The translations under genes and the position numbers were made by a program. Shown here one piece after another: positions 1-13,709 of a stretch of 64,000 bases of DNA; position 1 is the stretch's first letter; every line of letters begins with the position of its first letter. Below the pieces are notes generated by a model that did no database searches, had not been told where the DNA came from, and saw only the letters and a list, made by a program, of their open reading frames with translations. The stretch is from Elymus sibiricus (Eukaryota; Streptophyta; Magnoliopsida; Poales; Poaceae): positions 547,378,222 through 547,442,221 of the forward strand of contig CM077667.1 of assembly GCA_039707655.1 (NCBI GenBank), in the 5' to 3' direction.

Positions 1-2330
1 CATATATGACCTCTCTTTGTGAATTTCGCCCCGAAACCCTGTCACTGATGCTCCGGACCCAAAGCTTGCATAAAAACTCACCCAGAACTAAATTTTCAAG
101 CAATCGTGCAGTGGAATTGTTTTCTTTACAAACCATTTCAGACAGTTCGCGTTCACAAACTTTTCTCAAAATAGGCCTCCATATATGACCTCTCTTTGTG
201 AATTTCGCCCCGAAACCCTGTCACTTACGCTCCGGACCCAAAGCATGCATAAAAACTCATCCAAAGTTACCTTTTCAAGCGACCGTGCAGTGGAATTGTT
301 TTCTTTACAAACCATTTCAGACATTTCGCGTTCACAAACTTTTCTCAAAATAGGCCTCCATATATGACCTCTCTTTGTGAATTTCGCCCCGAAACCCTGT
401 CACTGACGCTCCCGACCCAAAGCTTGCATAAAAACTCATCCAAAGTTACCTTTCCAAGCGACCGTGCAGTGGAATTGTTTTCTTTACAAACCATTTCAGA
501 CATTTCGCGTTCACAAACTTTTCTCAAAATAGGTCTCCATATATGACCTCTCTTTGTGAATTTCGCCCCGAAACCCTGTCACTAATGCTCCAGACGAAAA
601 GCTTGCATAAAAACTCATACAAAACTAACTTTTCAAGCGACCGTGCAGTGGAATTGTTTTCTTTACAAACCATTTCAGACATTTCGCGTTCACAAACTTT
701 TCTCAAAATAGGTCTCCATATATGACCTCTCTTTGTGAATTTCGCCCCGAAACCCTGTCACTTACGCTGCGGACCCAATGCTTGCATAAAAACTCATCCA
801 AAATTAACTTTTCAAGCGACCGTGCAGTGGAATTGTTTTCTTTACAAACCATTTCAGACATTTCGCGTTCACAAACTTTTCTCAAAATCGGTCTCCATAT
901 ATGACCTCTCTTTGTGAATTTCGCCCCGAAACCCTGTCACTGATGCTCCAGACCCAAAGCTTGCATAAAAACTCATCCAAAATTACCTTTTCAAGCAAAC
1001 GTGCAGTGGAATTGTTTTCTTTACAAACCATTTCAGACATTTCACGTTCACAAACTTTTCTCAAAATAGGTCTCCATATATGACCTCTCTTTGTGAATTT
1101 CGCCCCGAAACCATGTCACTGATGCTCCGTTCCCAAAGCTTGCAAAAAAACTCATCCAAAATTACCTTTTCAAACGACCGTGCAGTGGAATTGTTCTCTT
1201 TACAAAACATTTCAGACATTTCGCGTTCACAAACTTTTCTCAAAATAAGTCTCCATATATGACCTCTCTTTGTGAATTTCGCCCCGAAACCCTGTCACTG
1301 AAGCTCCGGACCCAAAGCTTGCATAAAAACTCATCCAAAACTAACTTTTCAAGCGACCGTGCAATGGAATTGTTTTCTTTACAAACCATTTCAGACATTT
1401 CGCGTTCAAACTTTTCTCAAAATAGGTCTCCATATATGACCTCTCTTAGTGAATTTCGCCCCGAAACCCTGTCACTGACGCTCCGGACCCAAAGCTTGCA
1501 TAAAAACTCATCCAAAATTACCTTTTCAAGCGACCGTGCAGTGGAATTGTTTTCTTTACAAACCATTTCAGACATTTCGCGTTCACAAAATTTTCTCAAA
1601 ATAGGTCTCCATATATGACCTCTCTTTGTGAATTTCGCCTCGAAACCCTGTGACTGACGCTCCGGACCCAAAGCTTGCATAAAAACTCATCCAAAACTAA
1701 CTTTTCAAGCGACCGTGCAGTGGAATTGTTTTCTTTACAAACCATTTCAGACATTTCACATTCACAAACTTTTCTCAAAATAGGTCTCCATATATGACCT
1801 CTCTTTGTGAATTTCTCCCCGAAACCCTGTCACTGATGCTCCGGACCCAAAGCTTGGATAAAAACTCACCCAGAACTAAATTTTCAAGCGACCGTGCAGT
1901 GGAATTGTTTTCTTTACAAACCATTTCAGACATTTCGCGTTCACAAACTTTTCTCAAAATAGGTCTCCATATATGACCTCTCTTTGTGAATTTCGCCCCG
2001 AAACCCTGTCACTGACGCTCCGGACCCAAAGCTTGCATAAAAACTCATCCAAAGTTACCTTTTCAAGCGACCGTGCAGTGGAATTGTTTTCTTTACAAAC
2101 CATTTCAGACATTTCGCGTTCACAAACATTTCTCAAAATAGGTCTCCATATATGACCTCTCTTTGTGAATTTCGCCCCGAAACCCTGTCACTAATGCTCC
2201 GGACCCAAAGCTTGCATAAAAACTCATACAAAACTAACTTTTCAAGCGACCATGCAGTGGAATTGTTTTCTTTACAAACCATTTCAGACATTTCGCGTTC
2301 ACAAACTTTTCTCAAAATAGGTCTCCATAT
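1..2330 (+). repeat. Left-edge block, related to the 21.9-26.3 kb region
   Basis: This block holds thirteen monomers. Those at 722-2151 (8 units) match 21963-23392 at a constant offset of 21241 bp and 24823-26252 at 24101 bp. The match includes rare markers: CCAATGCTTGCA, AAAATCGGTC, TCCGTTCCCAAAG, a 2-bp deletion in TTCAAACTTTTC near 1406, GTGACTGACG and TTGGATAAAA. The first four monomers (6-721) resemble units scattered through 23.4-27.1 kb in a different arrangement, for example CTCCCGACCC with TTTCCAAGC in the third unit. This end therefore looks like a fragment of the same ancestral block as the 16-monomer HOR. Confidence 0.85.
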
Positions 2331-4476
2331 ATGACCTCTCTTTGTGAATTTCGCCCCGAAACCCTGTCACTTACGCTGCGGACCCAAAGCTTGCATAAAA
2401 ACTCATCCAAAATTAACTTTTCAAGCGACCGTGCAGTGGAATTGTTTTCTTTACAAACCATTTCAGACATTTCGCGTTCACAAACTTTTCTCAAAATAGT
2501 TCTCCATATATGACCTCTCTTTCTCAATTTCGCCCCGAAACCCTGTCACTGACGCTCCGGACCCAAAGCTTGCATAAAAACTCATCCAAAATTACCTTTT
2601 CAAGCGACCGTGCAGTGGAATTGTTTTCTTTACAAACCATTTCAGACATTTCGCGTTCACAAACTTTTCTCAAAATAGGTCTCCATATATGACCTCTCTT
2701 TGTGAATTTCGCCCCGAAACCCTGTCACTGATGCTCCGGACCCAAAGCTTGCATAAAAAGTCATCCAAAATTACCTTTTCAAGCAAACGTGCAGTGGAAT
2801 TATTTCTTTACAAACCATTTCAGACATTTCGCATTCACAAACTTTTCTCAAAATAGGTCTCCATATATGACCTCTCTTTGTGAATTTCGCCCCGAAACCC
2901 TGTCACTTACGCTCCGGACCCAAAGCTTGCATAAAAACTCATCCAAAATTACCTTTTCAAGCGACCGTGCAGTGGAATTGTTTTCTTTACAAACCATTTC
3001 AGATATTTCGCATTCACAAACTTTTCTCAAAATAGGTCTCCATATATGACCTCTCTTTGTGAATTTCGCCCCGAAACCATGTCACTGATGCTCCGGACCC
3101 AAAGCTTGCATAAAAACTCATCCAAAATTACCTTTTCAAGCGACCGTGCAGTGGAATTGTTTTCTTTACTAACCATTTCAGACATTTCGCGTTCACAAAC
3201 TTTTCTCAAAATAGGTCTCCATATATGACCTCTCTTTGTGAATTTCGCCCCGAAACCCTGTCACTGAAGCTCCGGACCCAAAGCTTGCATAAAAACTCAT
3301 CCAAAACTAACTTTTCAAGCGACCGTGCAGTGGAATTGTTTTCTTTACAAACCATTTCAGACATTTCGCGTTCACAAACTTTTCTCAAAATAGGTCTCCA
3401 TATATGACCTCTCTTTGTGAATTTCGCCCCGAAACCCTGTCACTAATGCTCCGGACCCAAAGCTTGCATAAAAACTCATACAAAACTAACTTTTCAAGCG
3501 ACCATGCAGTGGAATTGTTTTCTTTACAAACCATTTCAGACATTTCGCGTTCACAAACTTTTCTCAAAATAGGTCTCCATATATGACCTCTCTTTGTGAA
3601 TTTCGCCCCGAAACCCTGTCACTTACGCTGCGGACCCAAAGCTTGCATAAAAACTCATCCAAAATTAACTTTTCAAGCGACCGTGCAGTGGAATTGTTTT
3701 CTTTACAAACCATTTCAGACATTTCGCGTTCACAAACTTTTCTCAAAATAGTTCTCCATATATGACCTCTCTTTGTGAATTTCGCCCCGAAACCCTGTCA
3801 CTGACGCTCCGGACCCAAAGCTTGCATAAAAACTCATCCAAAACTAACTTTTCAAGCGACCGTGCAGTGGAATTGTTTTCTTTACAAACCATTTCAGACA
3901 TTTCGCGTTCACAAACTTTTCTCAAAATAGGCCCCATATATGACCTCTCTTTGTGAATTTCGCCCCGAAACCCTGTCACTGATGCTCCGGACTCAAAGCT
4001 TGCAGAAAAACTCATCCAAAACTAACTTTTCAAGCGACCGTGCAGTGGAATTGTTTTCTTTACAAACCATTTCAGACATTTCGCGTTCACAAACTTTTCT
4101 CAAAATAGTTCTCCATATATGACCTCTCTTTGTGAATTTCGCCCCGAAACCCTGTCACTTACGCTGCGGACCCAAAGCTTGCATAAAAACTCATCCAAAA
4201 TTAACTTTTCAAGCGACCGTGCAGTGGAATTGTTTTCTTTACAAACCATTTCAGACATTTCGCGTTCACAAACTTTTCTCAAAATAGGTCTCCATATATG
4301 ACCTCTCTTTGTGAATTTCGCCCAGAAACCCTGTCACTGACCCTCCGGACCCAAAGCTTGCATAAAAACTCATCCAAAACTAACTTTTCAAGAGACCGTG
4401 CAGTGGAATTATTTTCTTTCCAAACCATTTCAGACATTTCGCGTTCACAAACTTTTCTCAAAATAGGTCTCCATAT

Positions 4477-4649
4477 ATGACCTCTCTTAGTGAATTTCGC
4501 CCCGAAACCCTGTCACTGACGCTCCGGACCCAAAGCTTGCATAAAAACTCATCCAAAACTAACTGCGACCGTGCAGTGGAATTATTTTCTTTACAAACCA
4601 TTCCAGACATTTCGCGTTCACAAACTTTTCTCAAAATAGGTCTCCATAT
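4477..4649 (+). repeat. Monomer with a 6-bp deletion
   Basis: The usual ACTAACTTTTCAAGCGACC reads ACTAACTGCGACC here, a loss of 6 bp that leaves a 173-bp unit. The monomer also has CTTAGTG and CATTCCAGAC. The same combination occurs at 38592-38764, preceded in both places by a monomer with CCCAGAAACC, CTGACCCTCC and CTTTCCAAACC. Confidence 0.9.
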
Positions 4650-5364
4650 ATGACCTCTCTTTGTGAATTTCGCACCGAAACCCTGTCACTGAAGCTCCGG
4701 ACTCAAAGCTTGCATAAAAACTCATCCAAAACTAACTTTTCAAGCGACCGTGCAGTGGAATTGTTTTCTTTACAATCCATTTCAGACATTTCGCGTTCAC
4801 AAACTTTTCTCAAAATAGGCCCCATATATGACCTCTCTTTGTGAATTTCGCCCCGAAACCCTGTCACTGACGCTCCGGACCCAAAGCTTGCATAAAAACT
4901 CATCCAAAATTAACTTTTCAAGCGACCGTGCAGTGGAATTGTTTTCTTTACAAACCATTTCAGACATTTCGCGTTCACAAACTTTTCTCAAAATAGTTCT
5001 CCATATATGACCTCTCTTTCTCAATTTCGCCCCGAAACCCTGTCACTGACGCTCCGGACCCAAAGCTTGCATAAAAACTCATCCAAAATTACCTTTTCAA
5101 GCGACCGTGCAGTGGAATTGTTTTCTTTACAAACCATTTCAGACATTTCGCGTTCACAAACTTTTCTCAAAATAGGTCTCCATATATGACCTCTCTTTGT
5201 GAATTTCGCCCCGAAACCCTGTCACTGATGCTCCGGACCCAAAGCTTGCATAAAAACTCATCCAAAACTAACTTTTCAAGCGACCGTGCAGTGGAATTGT
5301 TTTCTTTACAAACCATTTCAGACATTTCGCGTTCACAAATTTTTCTCAAAATAGGTCTCCATAT

Positions 5365-5463
5365 AACTAACTTTTCAAGCGACCGTGCAGTGGAATTGTT
5401 TTCTTTACAAAGCATTTCAGACATTTCGCGTTCACAAACTTTTCTCAAAATAGGTCTCCATAT
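5365..5463 (+). repeat. 99-bp partial monomer
   Basis: The sequence jumps from the monomer end (CTCCATAT) straight to monomer position 81 (AACTAAC), so positions 1-80 are missing. The unit is 99 bp long. The monomer before it carries the marker CACAAATTTTTC. The same pair occurs at 12796-13073 and 14962-15239. Confidence 0.93.
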
Positions 5464-7788
5464 ATGACCTCTCTTTGTGAATTTCGCCCCGAAACCCTGT
5501 CACTGAAGCTCCGGACCCAAAGCTTGCATAAAAACTCATCCAAAACTAACTTTTCAAGCGACCATGCAGTGGAATTGTTTTCTTTACAAACCATTTCAGA
5601 CATTTCGCGTTCACAAACTTTTCTCAAAATACGTCTCCATATATGACCTCTCTTTGTGAATTTCGCCCCGAAACCCTGTCACTTACGCTGCGGACCCAAA
5701 GCTTGCATAAAAACTCATCCAAAATTAACTTTTCAAGCGACCGTGCAGTGGAATTGTTTTCTTTACAAACCATTTCAGACATTTCGCGTTCACAAACTTT
5801 TCTCAAAATAGGTCTCCATATATGACCTCTCTTTGTGAATTTCGCCCCGAAACCCTGTCACTGATGCTCCGGACCCAAAGCTTGCATAAAAAGTCATCCA
5901 AAATTACCTTTTCAAGCAAACGTGCAGTGGAATTATTTCTTTACAAACCATTTCAGACATTTCGCATTCACAAACTTTTCTCAAAATAGGTCTCCATATA
6001 TGACCTCTCTTTGTGAATTTCGCCCCGAAACCCTGTCACTTACGCTCCGGACCCAAAGCTTGCATAAAAACTCATCCAAAATTACCTTTTCAAGCGACCG
6101 TGCAGTGGAATTGTTTTCTTTACAAACCATTTCAGATATTTCGCATTCACAAACTTTTCTCAAAATAGGTCTCCATATATGACCTCTCTTTGTGAATTTC
6201 GCCCCGAAACCATGTCACTGATGCTCCGGACCCAAAGCTTGCATAAAAACTCATCCAAAATTACCTTTTCAAGCGACCGTGCAGTGGAATTGTTTTCTTT
6301 ACTAACCATTTCAGACATTTCGCGTTCACAAACTTTTCTCAAAATAGGTCTCCATATATGACCTCTCTTTGTGAATTTCGCCCCGAAACCCTGTCACTGA
6401 AGCTCCGGACCCAAAGCTTGCATAAAAACTCATCCAAAACTAACTTTTCAAGCGACCGTGCAGTGGAATTGTTTTCTTTACAAACCATTTCAGACATTTC
6501 ACGTTCACAAACTTTTCTCAAAATAGGTCTCCATATATGACCTCTCTTTGTGAATTTCGCCCCGAAACCCTGTCACTAATGCTCCGGACCCAAAGCTTGC
6601 ATAAAAACTCATACAAAACTAACTTTTCAAGCGACCATGCAGTGGAATTGTTTTCTTTACAAACCATTTCAGACATTTCGCGTTCACAAACTTTTCTCAA
6701 AATAGGTCTCCATATATGACCTCTCTTTGTGAATTTCGCCCCGAAACCCTGTCACTTACGCTGCGGACCCAAAGCTTGCATAAAAACTCATCCAAAATTA
6801 ACTTTTCAAGCGACCGTGCAGTGGAATTGTTTTCTTTACAAACCATTTCAGACATTTCGCGTTCACAAACTTTTCTCAAAATAGTTCTCCATATATGACC
6901 TCTCTTTGTGAATTTCGCCCCGAAACCCTGTCACTGACGCTCCGGACCCAAAGCTTGCATAAAAACTCATCCAAAACTAACTTTTCAAGCGACCGTGCAG
7001 TGGAATTGTTTTCTTTACAAACCATTTCAGACATTTCGCGTTCACAAACTTTTCTCAAAATAGGCCCCATATATGACCTCTCTTTGTGAATTTCGCCCCG
7101 AAACCCTGTCACTGATGCTCCGGACTCAAAGCTTGCAGAAAAACTCATCCAAAACTAACTTTTCAAGCGACCGTGCAGTGGAATTGTTTTCTTTACAGAC
7201 CATTTCAGACATTTTGCGTTCACAAACTTTTCTCAAAATAGGTCTCCATATATGACCTCTCTTTGTGAATTTCGCCCCGAAACCCTGTCACTGACGCTCC
7301 GGACCCAAAGCTTGCATAAAAACTCATCCAAAATTAACTTTTCAAGCGACCGTGCAGTGGAATTGTTTTCTTTACAAACCATTTCAGACATTTCGCGTTC
7401 ACAAACTTTTCTCAAAATAGTTCTCCATATATGACCTCTCTTTCTCAATTTCGCCCCGAAACCCTGTCACTGACGCTCCGGACCCAAAGCTTGCATAAAA
7501 ACTCATCCAAAATTACCTTTTCAAGCGACCGTGCAGTGGAATTGTTTTCTTTACAAACCATTTCAGACATTTCGCGTTCACAAACTTTTCTCAAAATAGG
7601 TCTCCATATATGACCTCTCTTTGTGAATTTCGCCCCGAAACCCTGTCACTGATGCTCCGGACCCAAAGCTTGCATAAAAACTCATCCAAAACTAACTTTT
7701 CAAGCGACCGTGCAGTGGAATTGTTTTCTTTACAAAGCATTTCAGACATTTCGCGTTCACAAACTTTTCTCAAAATAGGTCTCCATAT
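5464..7788 (+). repeat. 13-monomer HOR, copy 1 (2325 bp)
   Basis: Thirteen monomers whose order and variants repeat at an offset of exactly 2325 bp. The length equals 13 x 179 minus two 1-bp deletions carried in the unit (GGAATTATTTC near 5935 and AGGCCCCAT near 7065). Markers in order include AAAATACGTC, GCAAACGTG, ACCATGTCACTG with TTTACTAACC, CATACAAAACTAAC, ATAGTTCTCC, TTTACAGACC with CATTTTGCG, TTTCTCAATTTC and ACAAAGCATTTC. Confidence 0.93.
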
Positions 7789-10113
7789 ATGACCTCTCTT
7801 TGTGAATTTCGCCCCGAAACCCTGTCACTGAAGCTCCGGACCCAAAGCTTGCATAAAAACTCATCCAAAACTAACTTTTCAAGCGACCATGCAGTGGAAT
7901 TGTTTTCTTTACAAACCATTTCAGACATTTCGCGTTCACAAACTTTTCTCAAAATACGTCTCCATATATGACCTCTCTTTGTGAATTTCGCCCCGAAACC
8001 CTGTCACTTACGCTGCGGACCCAAAGCTTGCATAAAAACTCATCCAAAATTAACTTTTCAAGCGACCGTGCAGTGGAATTGTTTTCTTTACAAACCATTT
8101 CAGACATTTCGCGTTCACAAACTTTTCTCAAAATAGGTCTCCATATATGACCTCTCTTTGTGAATTTCGCCCCGAAACCCTGTCACTGATGCTCCGGACC
8201 CAAAGCTTGCATAAAAAGTCATCCAAAATTACCTTTTCAAGCAAACGTGCAGTGGAATTATTTCTTTACAAACCATTTCAGACATTTCGCATTCACAAAC
8301 TTTTCTCAAAATAGGTCTCCATATATGACCTCTCTTTGTGAATTTCGCCCCGAAACCCTGTCACTTACGCTCCGGACCCAAAGCTTGCATAAAAACTCAT
8401 CCAAAATTACCTTTTCAAGCGACCGTGCAGTGGAATTGTTTTCTTTACAAACCATTTCAGATATTTCGCATTCACAAACTTTTCTCAAAATAGGTCTCCA
8501 TATATGACCTCTCTTTGTGAATTTCGCCCCGAAACCATGTCACTGATGCTCCGGACCCAAAGCTTGCATAAAAACTCATCCAAAATTACCTTTTCAAGCG
8601 ACCGTGCAGTGGAATTGTTTTCTTTACTAACCATTTCAGACATTTCGCGTTCACAAACTTTTCTCAAAATAGGTCTCCATATATGACCTCTCTTTGTGAA
8701 TTTCGCCCCGAAACCCTGTCACTGAAGCTCCGGACCCAAAGCTTGCATAAAAACTCATCCAAAACTAACTTTTCAAGCGACCGTGCAGTGGAATTGTTTT
8801 CTTTACAAACCATTTCAGACATTTCACGTTCACAAACTTTTCTCAAAATAGGTCTCCATATATGACCTCTCTTTGTGAATTTCGCCCCGAAACCCTGTCA
8901 CTAATGCTCCGGACCCAAAGCTTGCATAAAAACTCATACAAAACTAACTTTTCAAGCGACCATGCAGTGGAATTGTTTTCTTTACAAACCATTTCAGACA
9001 TTTCGCGTTCACAAACTTTTCTCAAAATAGGTCTCCATATATGACCTCTCTTTGTGAATTTCGCCCCGAAACCCTGTCACTTACGCTGCGGACCCAAAGC
9101 TTGCATAAAAACTCATCCAAAATTAACTTTTCAAGCGACCGTGCAGTGGAATTGTTTTCTTTACAAACCATTTCAGACATTTCGCGTTCACAAACTTTTC
9201 TCAAAATAGTTCTCCATATATGACCTCTCTTTGTGAATTTCGCCCCGAAACCCTGTCACTGACGCTCCGGACCCAAAGCTTGCATAAAAACTCATCCAAA
9301 ACTAACTTTTCAAGCGACCGTGCAGTGGAATTGTTTTCTTTACAAACCATTTCAGACATTTCGCGTTCACAAACTTTTCTCAAAATAGGCCCCATATATG
9401 ACCTCTCTTTGTGAATTTCGCCCCGAAACCCTGTCACTGATGCTCCGGACTCAAAGCTTGCAGAAAAACTCATCCAAAACTAACTTTTCAAGCGACCGTG
9501 CAGTGGAATTGTTTTCTTTACAGACCATTTCAGACATTTTGCGTTCACAAACTTTTCTCAAAATAGGTCTCCATATATGACCTCTCTTTGTGAATTTCGC
9601 CCCGAAACCCTGTCACTGACGCTCCGGACCCAAAGCTTGCATAAAAACTCATCCAAAATTAACTTTTCAAGCGACCGTGCAGTGGAATTGTTTTCTTTAC
9701 AAACCATTTCAGACATTTCGCGTTCACAAACTTTTCTCAAAATAGTTCTCCATATATGACCTCTCTTTCTCAATTTCGCCCCGAAACCCTGTCACTGACG
9801 CTCCGGACCCAAAGCTTGCATAAAAACTCATCCAAAATTACCTTTTCAAGCGACCGTGCAGTGGAATTGTTTTCTTTACAAACCATTTCAGACATTTCGC
9901 GTTCACAAACTTTTCTCAAAATAGGTCTCCATATATGACCTCTCTTTGTGAATTTCGCCCCGAAACCCTGTCACTGATGCTCCGGACCCAAAGCTTGCAT
10001 AAAAACTCATCCAAAACTAACTTTTCAAGCGACCGTGCAGTGGAATTGTTTTCTTTACAAAGCATTTCAGACATTTCGCGTTCACAAACTTTTCTCAAAA
10101 TAGGTCTCCATAT
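7789..10113 (+). repeat. 13-monomer HOR, copy 2 (2325 bp)
   Basis: It follows copy 1 directly and has the same 13 monomers with the same two 1-bp deletions and markers. I noticed no difference from copy 1 when comparing monomer by monomer, so the pair looks very recent. Even the secondary change TTTCACGTTC at 6358-6536 recurs at 8683-8861. Confidence 0.93.
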
Positions 10114-12437
10114 ATGACCTCTCTTTGTGAATTTCGCCCCGAAACCCTGTCACTGAAGCTCCGGACCCAAAGCTTGCATAAAAACTCATCCAAAACTAAC
10201 TTTTCAAGCGACCATGCAGTGGAATTGTTTTCTTTACAAACCATTTCAGACATTTCGCGTTCACAAACTTTTCTCAAAATACGTCTCCATATATGACCTC
10301 TCTTTGTGAATTTCGCCCCGAAACCCTGTCACTTACGCTGCGGACCCAAAGCTTGCATAAAAACTCATCCAAAATTAACTTTTCAAGCGACCGTGCAGTG
10401 GAATTGTTTTCTTTACAAACCATTTCAGACATTTCGCGTTCACAAACTTTTCTCAAAATAGGTCTCCATATATGACCTCTCTTTGTGAATTTCGCCCCGA
10501 AACCCTGTCACTGATGCTCCGGACCCAAAGCTTGCATAAAAAGTCATCCAAAATTACCTTTTCAAGCAAACGTGCAGTGGAATTATTTCTTTACAAACCA
10601 TTTCAGACATTTCGCATTCACAAACTTTTCTCAAAATAGGTCTCCATATATGACCTCTCTTTGTGAATTTCGCCCCGAAACCCTGTCACTTACGCTCCGG
10701 ACCCAAAGCTTGCATAAAAACTCATCCAAAATTACCTTTTCAAGCGACCGTGCAGTGGAATTGTTTTCTTTACAAACCATTTCAGATATTTCGCATTCAC
10801 AAACTTTTCTCAAAATAGGTCTCCATATATGACCTCTCTTTGTGAATTTCGCCCCGAAACCATGTCACTGATGCTCCGGACCCAAAGCTTGCATAAAAAC
10901 TCATCCAAAATTACCTTTTCAAGCGACCGTGCAGTGGAATTGTTTTCTTTACTAACCATTTCAGACATTTCGCGTTCACAAACTTTTCTCAAAATAGGTC
11001 TCCATATATGACCTCTCTTTGTGAATTTCGCCCCGAAACCCTGTCACTGAAGCTCCGGACCCAAAGCTTGCATAAAAACTCATCCAAAACTAACTTTTCA
11101 AGCGACCGTGCAGTGGAATTGTTTTCTTTACAAACCATTTCAGACATTTCGCGTTCACTAACTTTTCTCAAAATAGGTCTCCATATATGACCTCTCTTTG
11201 TGAATTTCGCCCCGAAACCCTGTCACTAATGCTCCGGACCCAAAGCTTGCATAAAAACTCATACAAAACTAACTTTTCAAGCGACCATGCAGTGGAATTG
11301 TTTTCTTTACAAACCATTTCAGACATTTCGCGTTCACAAACTTTTCTCAAAATAGGTCTCCATATATGACCTCTCTTTGTGAATTTCGCCCCGAAACCCT
11401 GTCACTTACGCTGCGGACCCAAAGCTTGCATAAAAACTCATCCAAAATTAACTTTTCAAGCGACCGTGCAGTGGAATTGTTTTCTTTACAAACCATTTCA
11501 GACATTTCGCGTTCACAAACTTTTCTCAAAATAGTTCTCCATATATGACCTCTCTTTGTGAATTTCGCCCCGAAACCCTGTCACTGACGCTCCGGACCCA
11601 AAGCTTGCATAAAAACTCATCCAAAACTAACTTTTCAAGCGACCGTGCAGTGGAATTGTTTTCTTTACAAACCATTTCAGACATTTCGCGTTCACAAACT
11701 TTTCTCAAAATAGGCCCCATATATGACCTCTCTTTGTGAATTTCGCCCCGAAACCCTGTCACTGATGCTCCGGACTCAAAGCTTGCAGAAAAACTCATCC
11801 AAAACTAACTTTTCAAGCGACCGTGCAGTGGAATTGTTTTCTTTACAGACCATTTCAGACATTTTGCGTTCACAAACTTTTCTCAAAATAGGCTCCATAT
11901 ATGACCTCTCTTTGTGAATTTCGCCCCGAAACCCTGTCACTGACGCTCCGGACCCAAAGCTTGCATAAAAACTCATCCAAAATTAACTTTTCAAGCGACC
12001 GTGCAGTGGAATTGTTTTCTTTACAAACCATTTCAGACATTTCGCGTTCACAAACTTTTCTCAAAATAGTTCTCCATATATGACCTCTCTTTCTCAATTT
12101 CGCCCCGAAACCCTGTCACTGACGCTCCGGACCCAAAGCTTGCATAAAAACTCATCCAAAATTACCTTTTCAAGCGACCGTGCAGTGGAATTGTTTTCTT
12201 TACAAACCATTTCAGACATTTCGCGTTCACAAACTTTTCTCAAAATAGGTCTCCATATATGACCTCTCTTTGTGAATTTCGCCCCGAAACCCTGTCACTG
12301 ATGCTCCGGACCCAAAGCTTGCATAAAAACTCATCCAAAACTAACTTTTCAAGCGACCGTGCAGTGGAATTGTTTTCTTTACAAACCATTTCAGACATTT
12401 CGCGTTCACAAACTTTTCTCAAAATAGGTCTCCATAT
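10114..12437 (+). repeat. 13-monomer HOR, copy 3 (2324 bp)
   Basis: The third tandem copy is slightly diverged. The unit at 11008 has GTTCACTAAC, and a further base is lost at 11891 (AGGCTCCAT), which gives 2324 bp. In the last monomer ACAAAGCATTTC reads ACAAACCATTTC. The correspondence stops at 12438. Confidence 0.9.
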
Positions 12438-12795
12438 ATGACCTCTCTTTGTGAATTTCGCCCCGAAACCCTGTCACTAACGCTCCGGACAGAAAGCTTG
12501 CATAAAAACTCATCCAAAACTAACTTTTCAAGCGACCGTGTAGTGGAATTGTTTTCTTTACAAACCATTTCAGACATTTCGCGTTCACAAACTTTTCTCA
12601 AAATAGGTCTCCATATATGACCTCTCTTTGTGAATTTCTCCCCGAAACCCTGTCACTGACGCTCCGGACCCAAAGCTTGCATAAAAACTCATCCAAAATT
12701 ACCTTTTCAAGCGACCGTGCAGTGGAATTGTTTTCTTTACAAACCATTTCAGACATTTCGCGTTCACAAACTTTTCTCAAAATAGGTCTCCATAT
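12438..12795 (+). repeat. Two right-domain-like monomers in the left domain
   Basis: The unit at 12438-12616 (CTAACGCTCC, GGACAGAAAGC, GTGTAGTGG) matches 48607-48785 base for base as far as I compared. The next unit has TTTCTCCCCG together with TCCAAAATTACC. Neither belongs to the 13-monomer HOR, so they look inserted or converted from the type common beyond 40 kb. Confidence 0.8.
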
Positions 12796-12974
12796 ATGAC
12801 CTCTCTTTGTGAATTTCGCCCCGAAACCCTGTCACTGATGCTCCGGACCCAAAGCTTGCATAAAAACTCATCCAAAACTAACTTTTCAAGCGACCGTGCA
12901 GTGGAATTGTTTTCTTTACAAACCATTTCAGACATTTCGCGTTCACAAATTTTTCTCAAAATAGGTCTCCATAT

Positions 12975-13073
12975 AACTAACTTTTCAAGCGACCGTGCAG
13001 TGGAATTGTTTTCTTTACAAAGCATTTCAGACATTTCGCGTTCACAAACTTTTCTCAAAATAGGTCTCCATAT
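12975..13073 (+). repeat. 99-bp partial monomer
   Basis: Same breakpoint as at 5365 (CATATAACTAAC) and the same preceding monomer with CACAAATTTTTC. It lacks monomer positions 1-80. Confidence 0.92.
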
Positions 13074-13610
13074 ATGACCTCTCTTTGTGAATTTCGCCCC
13101 GAAACCCTGTCACTGAAGCTCCGGACCCAAAGCTTGCATAAAAACTCATCCAAAACTAACTTTTCAAGCGACCATGCAGTGGAATTGTTTTCTTTACAAA
13201 CCATTTCAGACATTTCGCGTTCACAAACTTTTCTCAAAATACGTCTCCATATATGACCTCTCTTAGTGAATTTCGCCCCGAAACCCTGTCACTGACGCTC
13301 TGGACCCAAAGCTTGCATAAAAACTCATCCAAAATTAACTTTTCAAGCGACCGTGCAGTGGAATTGTTTTCTTTACAAACCATTTCAGACATTTCGCGTT
13401 CACAAACTTTTCTCAAAATAGGTCTCCATATATGACCTCTCTTTGTGAATTTCGCCCCGAAACCCTGTTACTGATGCTCCGGACCCAAAGCTTGCATAAA
13501 AACTCATCCAAAACTAACTTTTCAAGCGACCGTGCAGTGGAATTGTTTTCTTTACAAACCAGTTTAGACATTTCGCGTTCACAAACTTTTCTCAAAATAG
13601 GTCTCCATAT

Positions 13611-13709
13611 AACTAACTTTTCAAGCGACCGTTTAGTGGAATTGTTTTCTTTACAAACCATTTCAGACATTTCGCGTTCACAAACTTTTCTCAAAATAGG
13701 TCTCCATAT
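13611..13709 (+). repeat. 99-bp partial monomer, second background
   Basis: Same breakpoint as the unit at 5365 but a different sequence background: GACCGTTTAGTGG inside it, and ACCAGTTTAGAC in the preceding monomer. Confidence 0.92.

Larger units (their letters stand above)
2331..5463 (+). repeat. Older, rearranged relative of the 13-monomer HOR
   Basis: Monomers 2689-4118 match 5822-7251 at an offset of 3133 bp, apart from the tail of the last unit. Those at 4828-5364 match 7252-7788 at 2424 bp. The extra length against the 2325-bp period is explained by a 99-bp partial unit, additional monomers at 4119-4827 and a 6-bp deletion. The pair 4298-4649 has no equivalent in the three regular HOR copies, but it reappears at 38413-38764. 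This is the first, least regular copy of the HOR. Confidence 0.8.
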
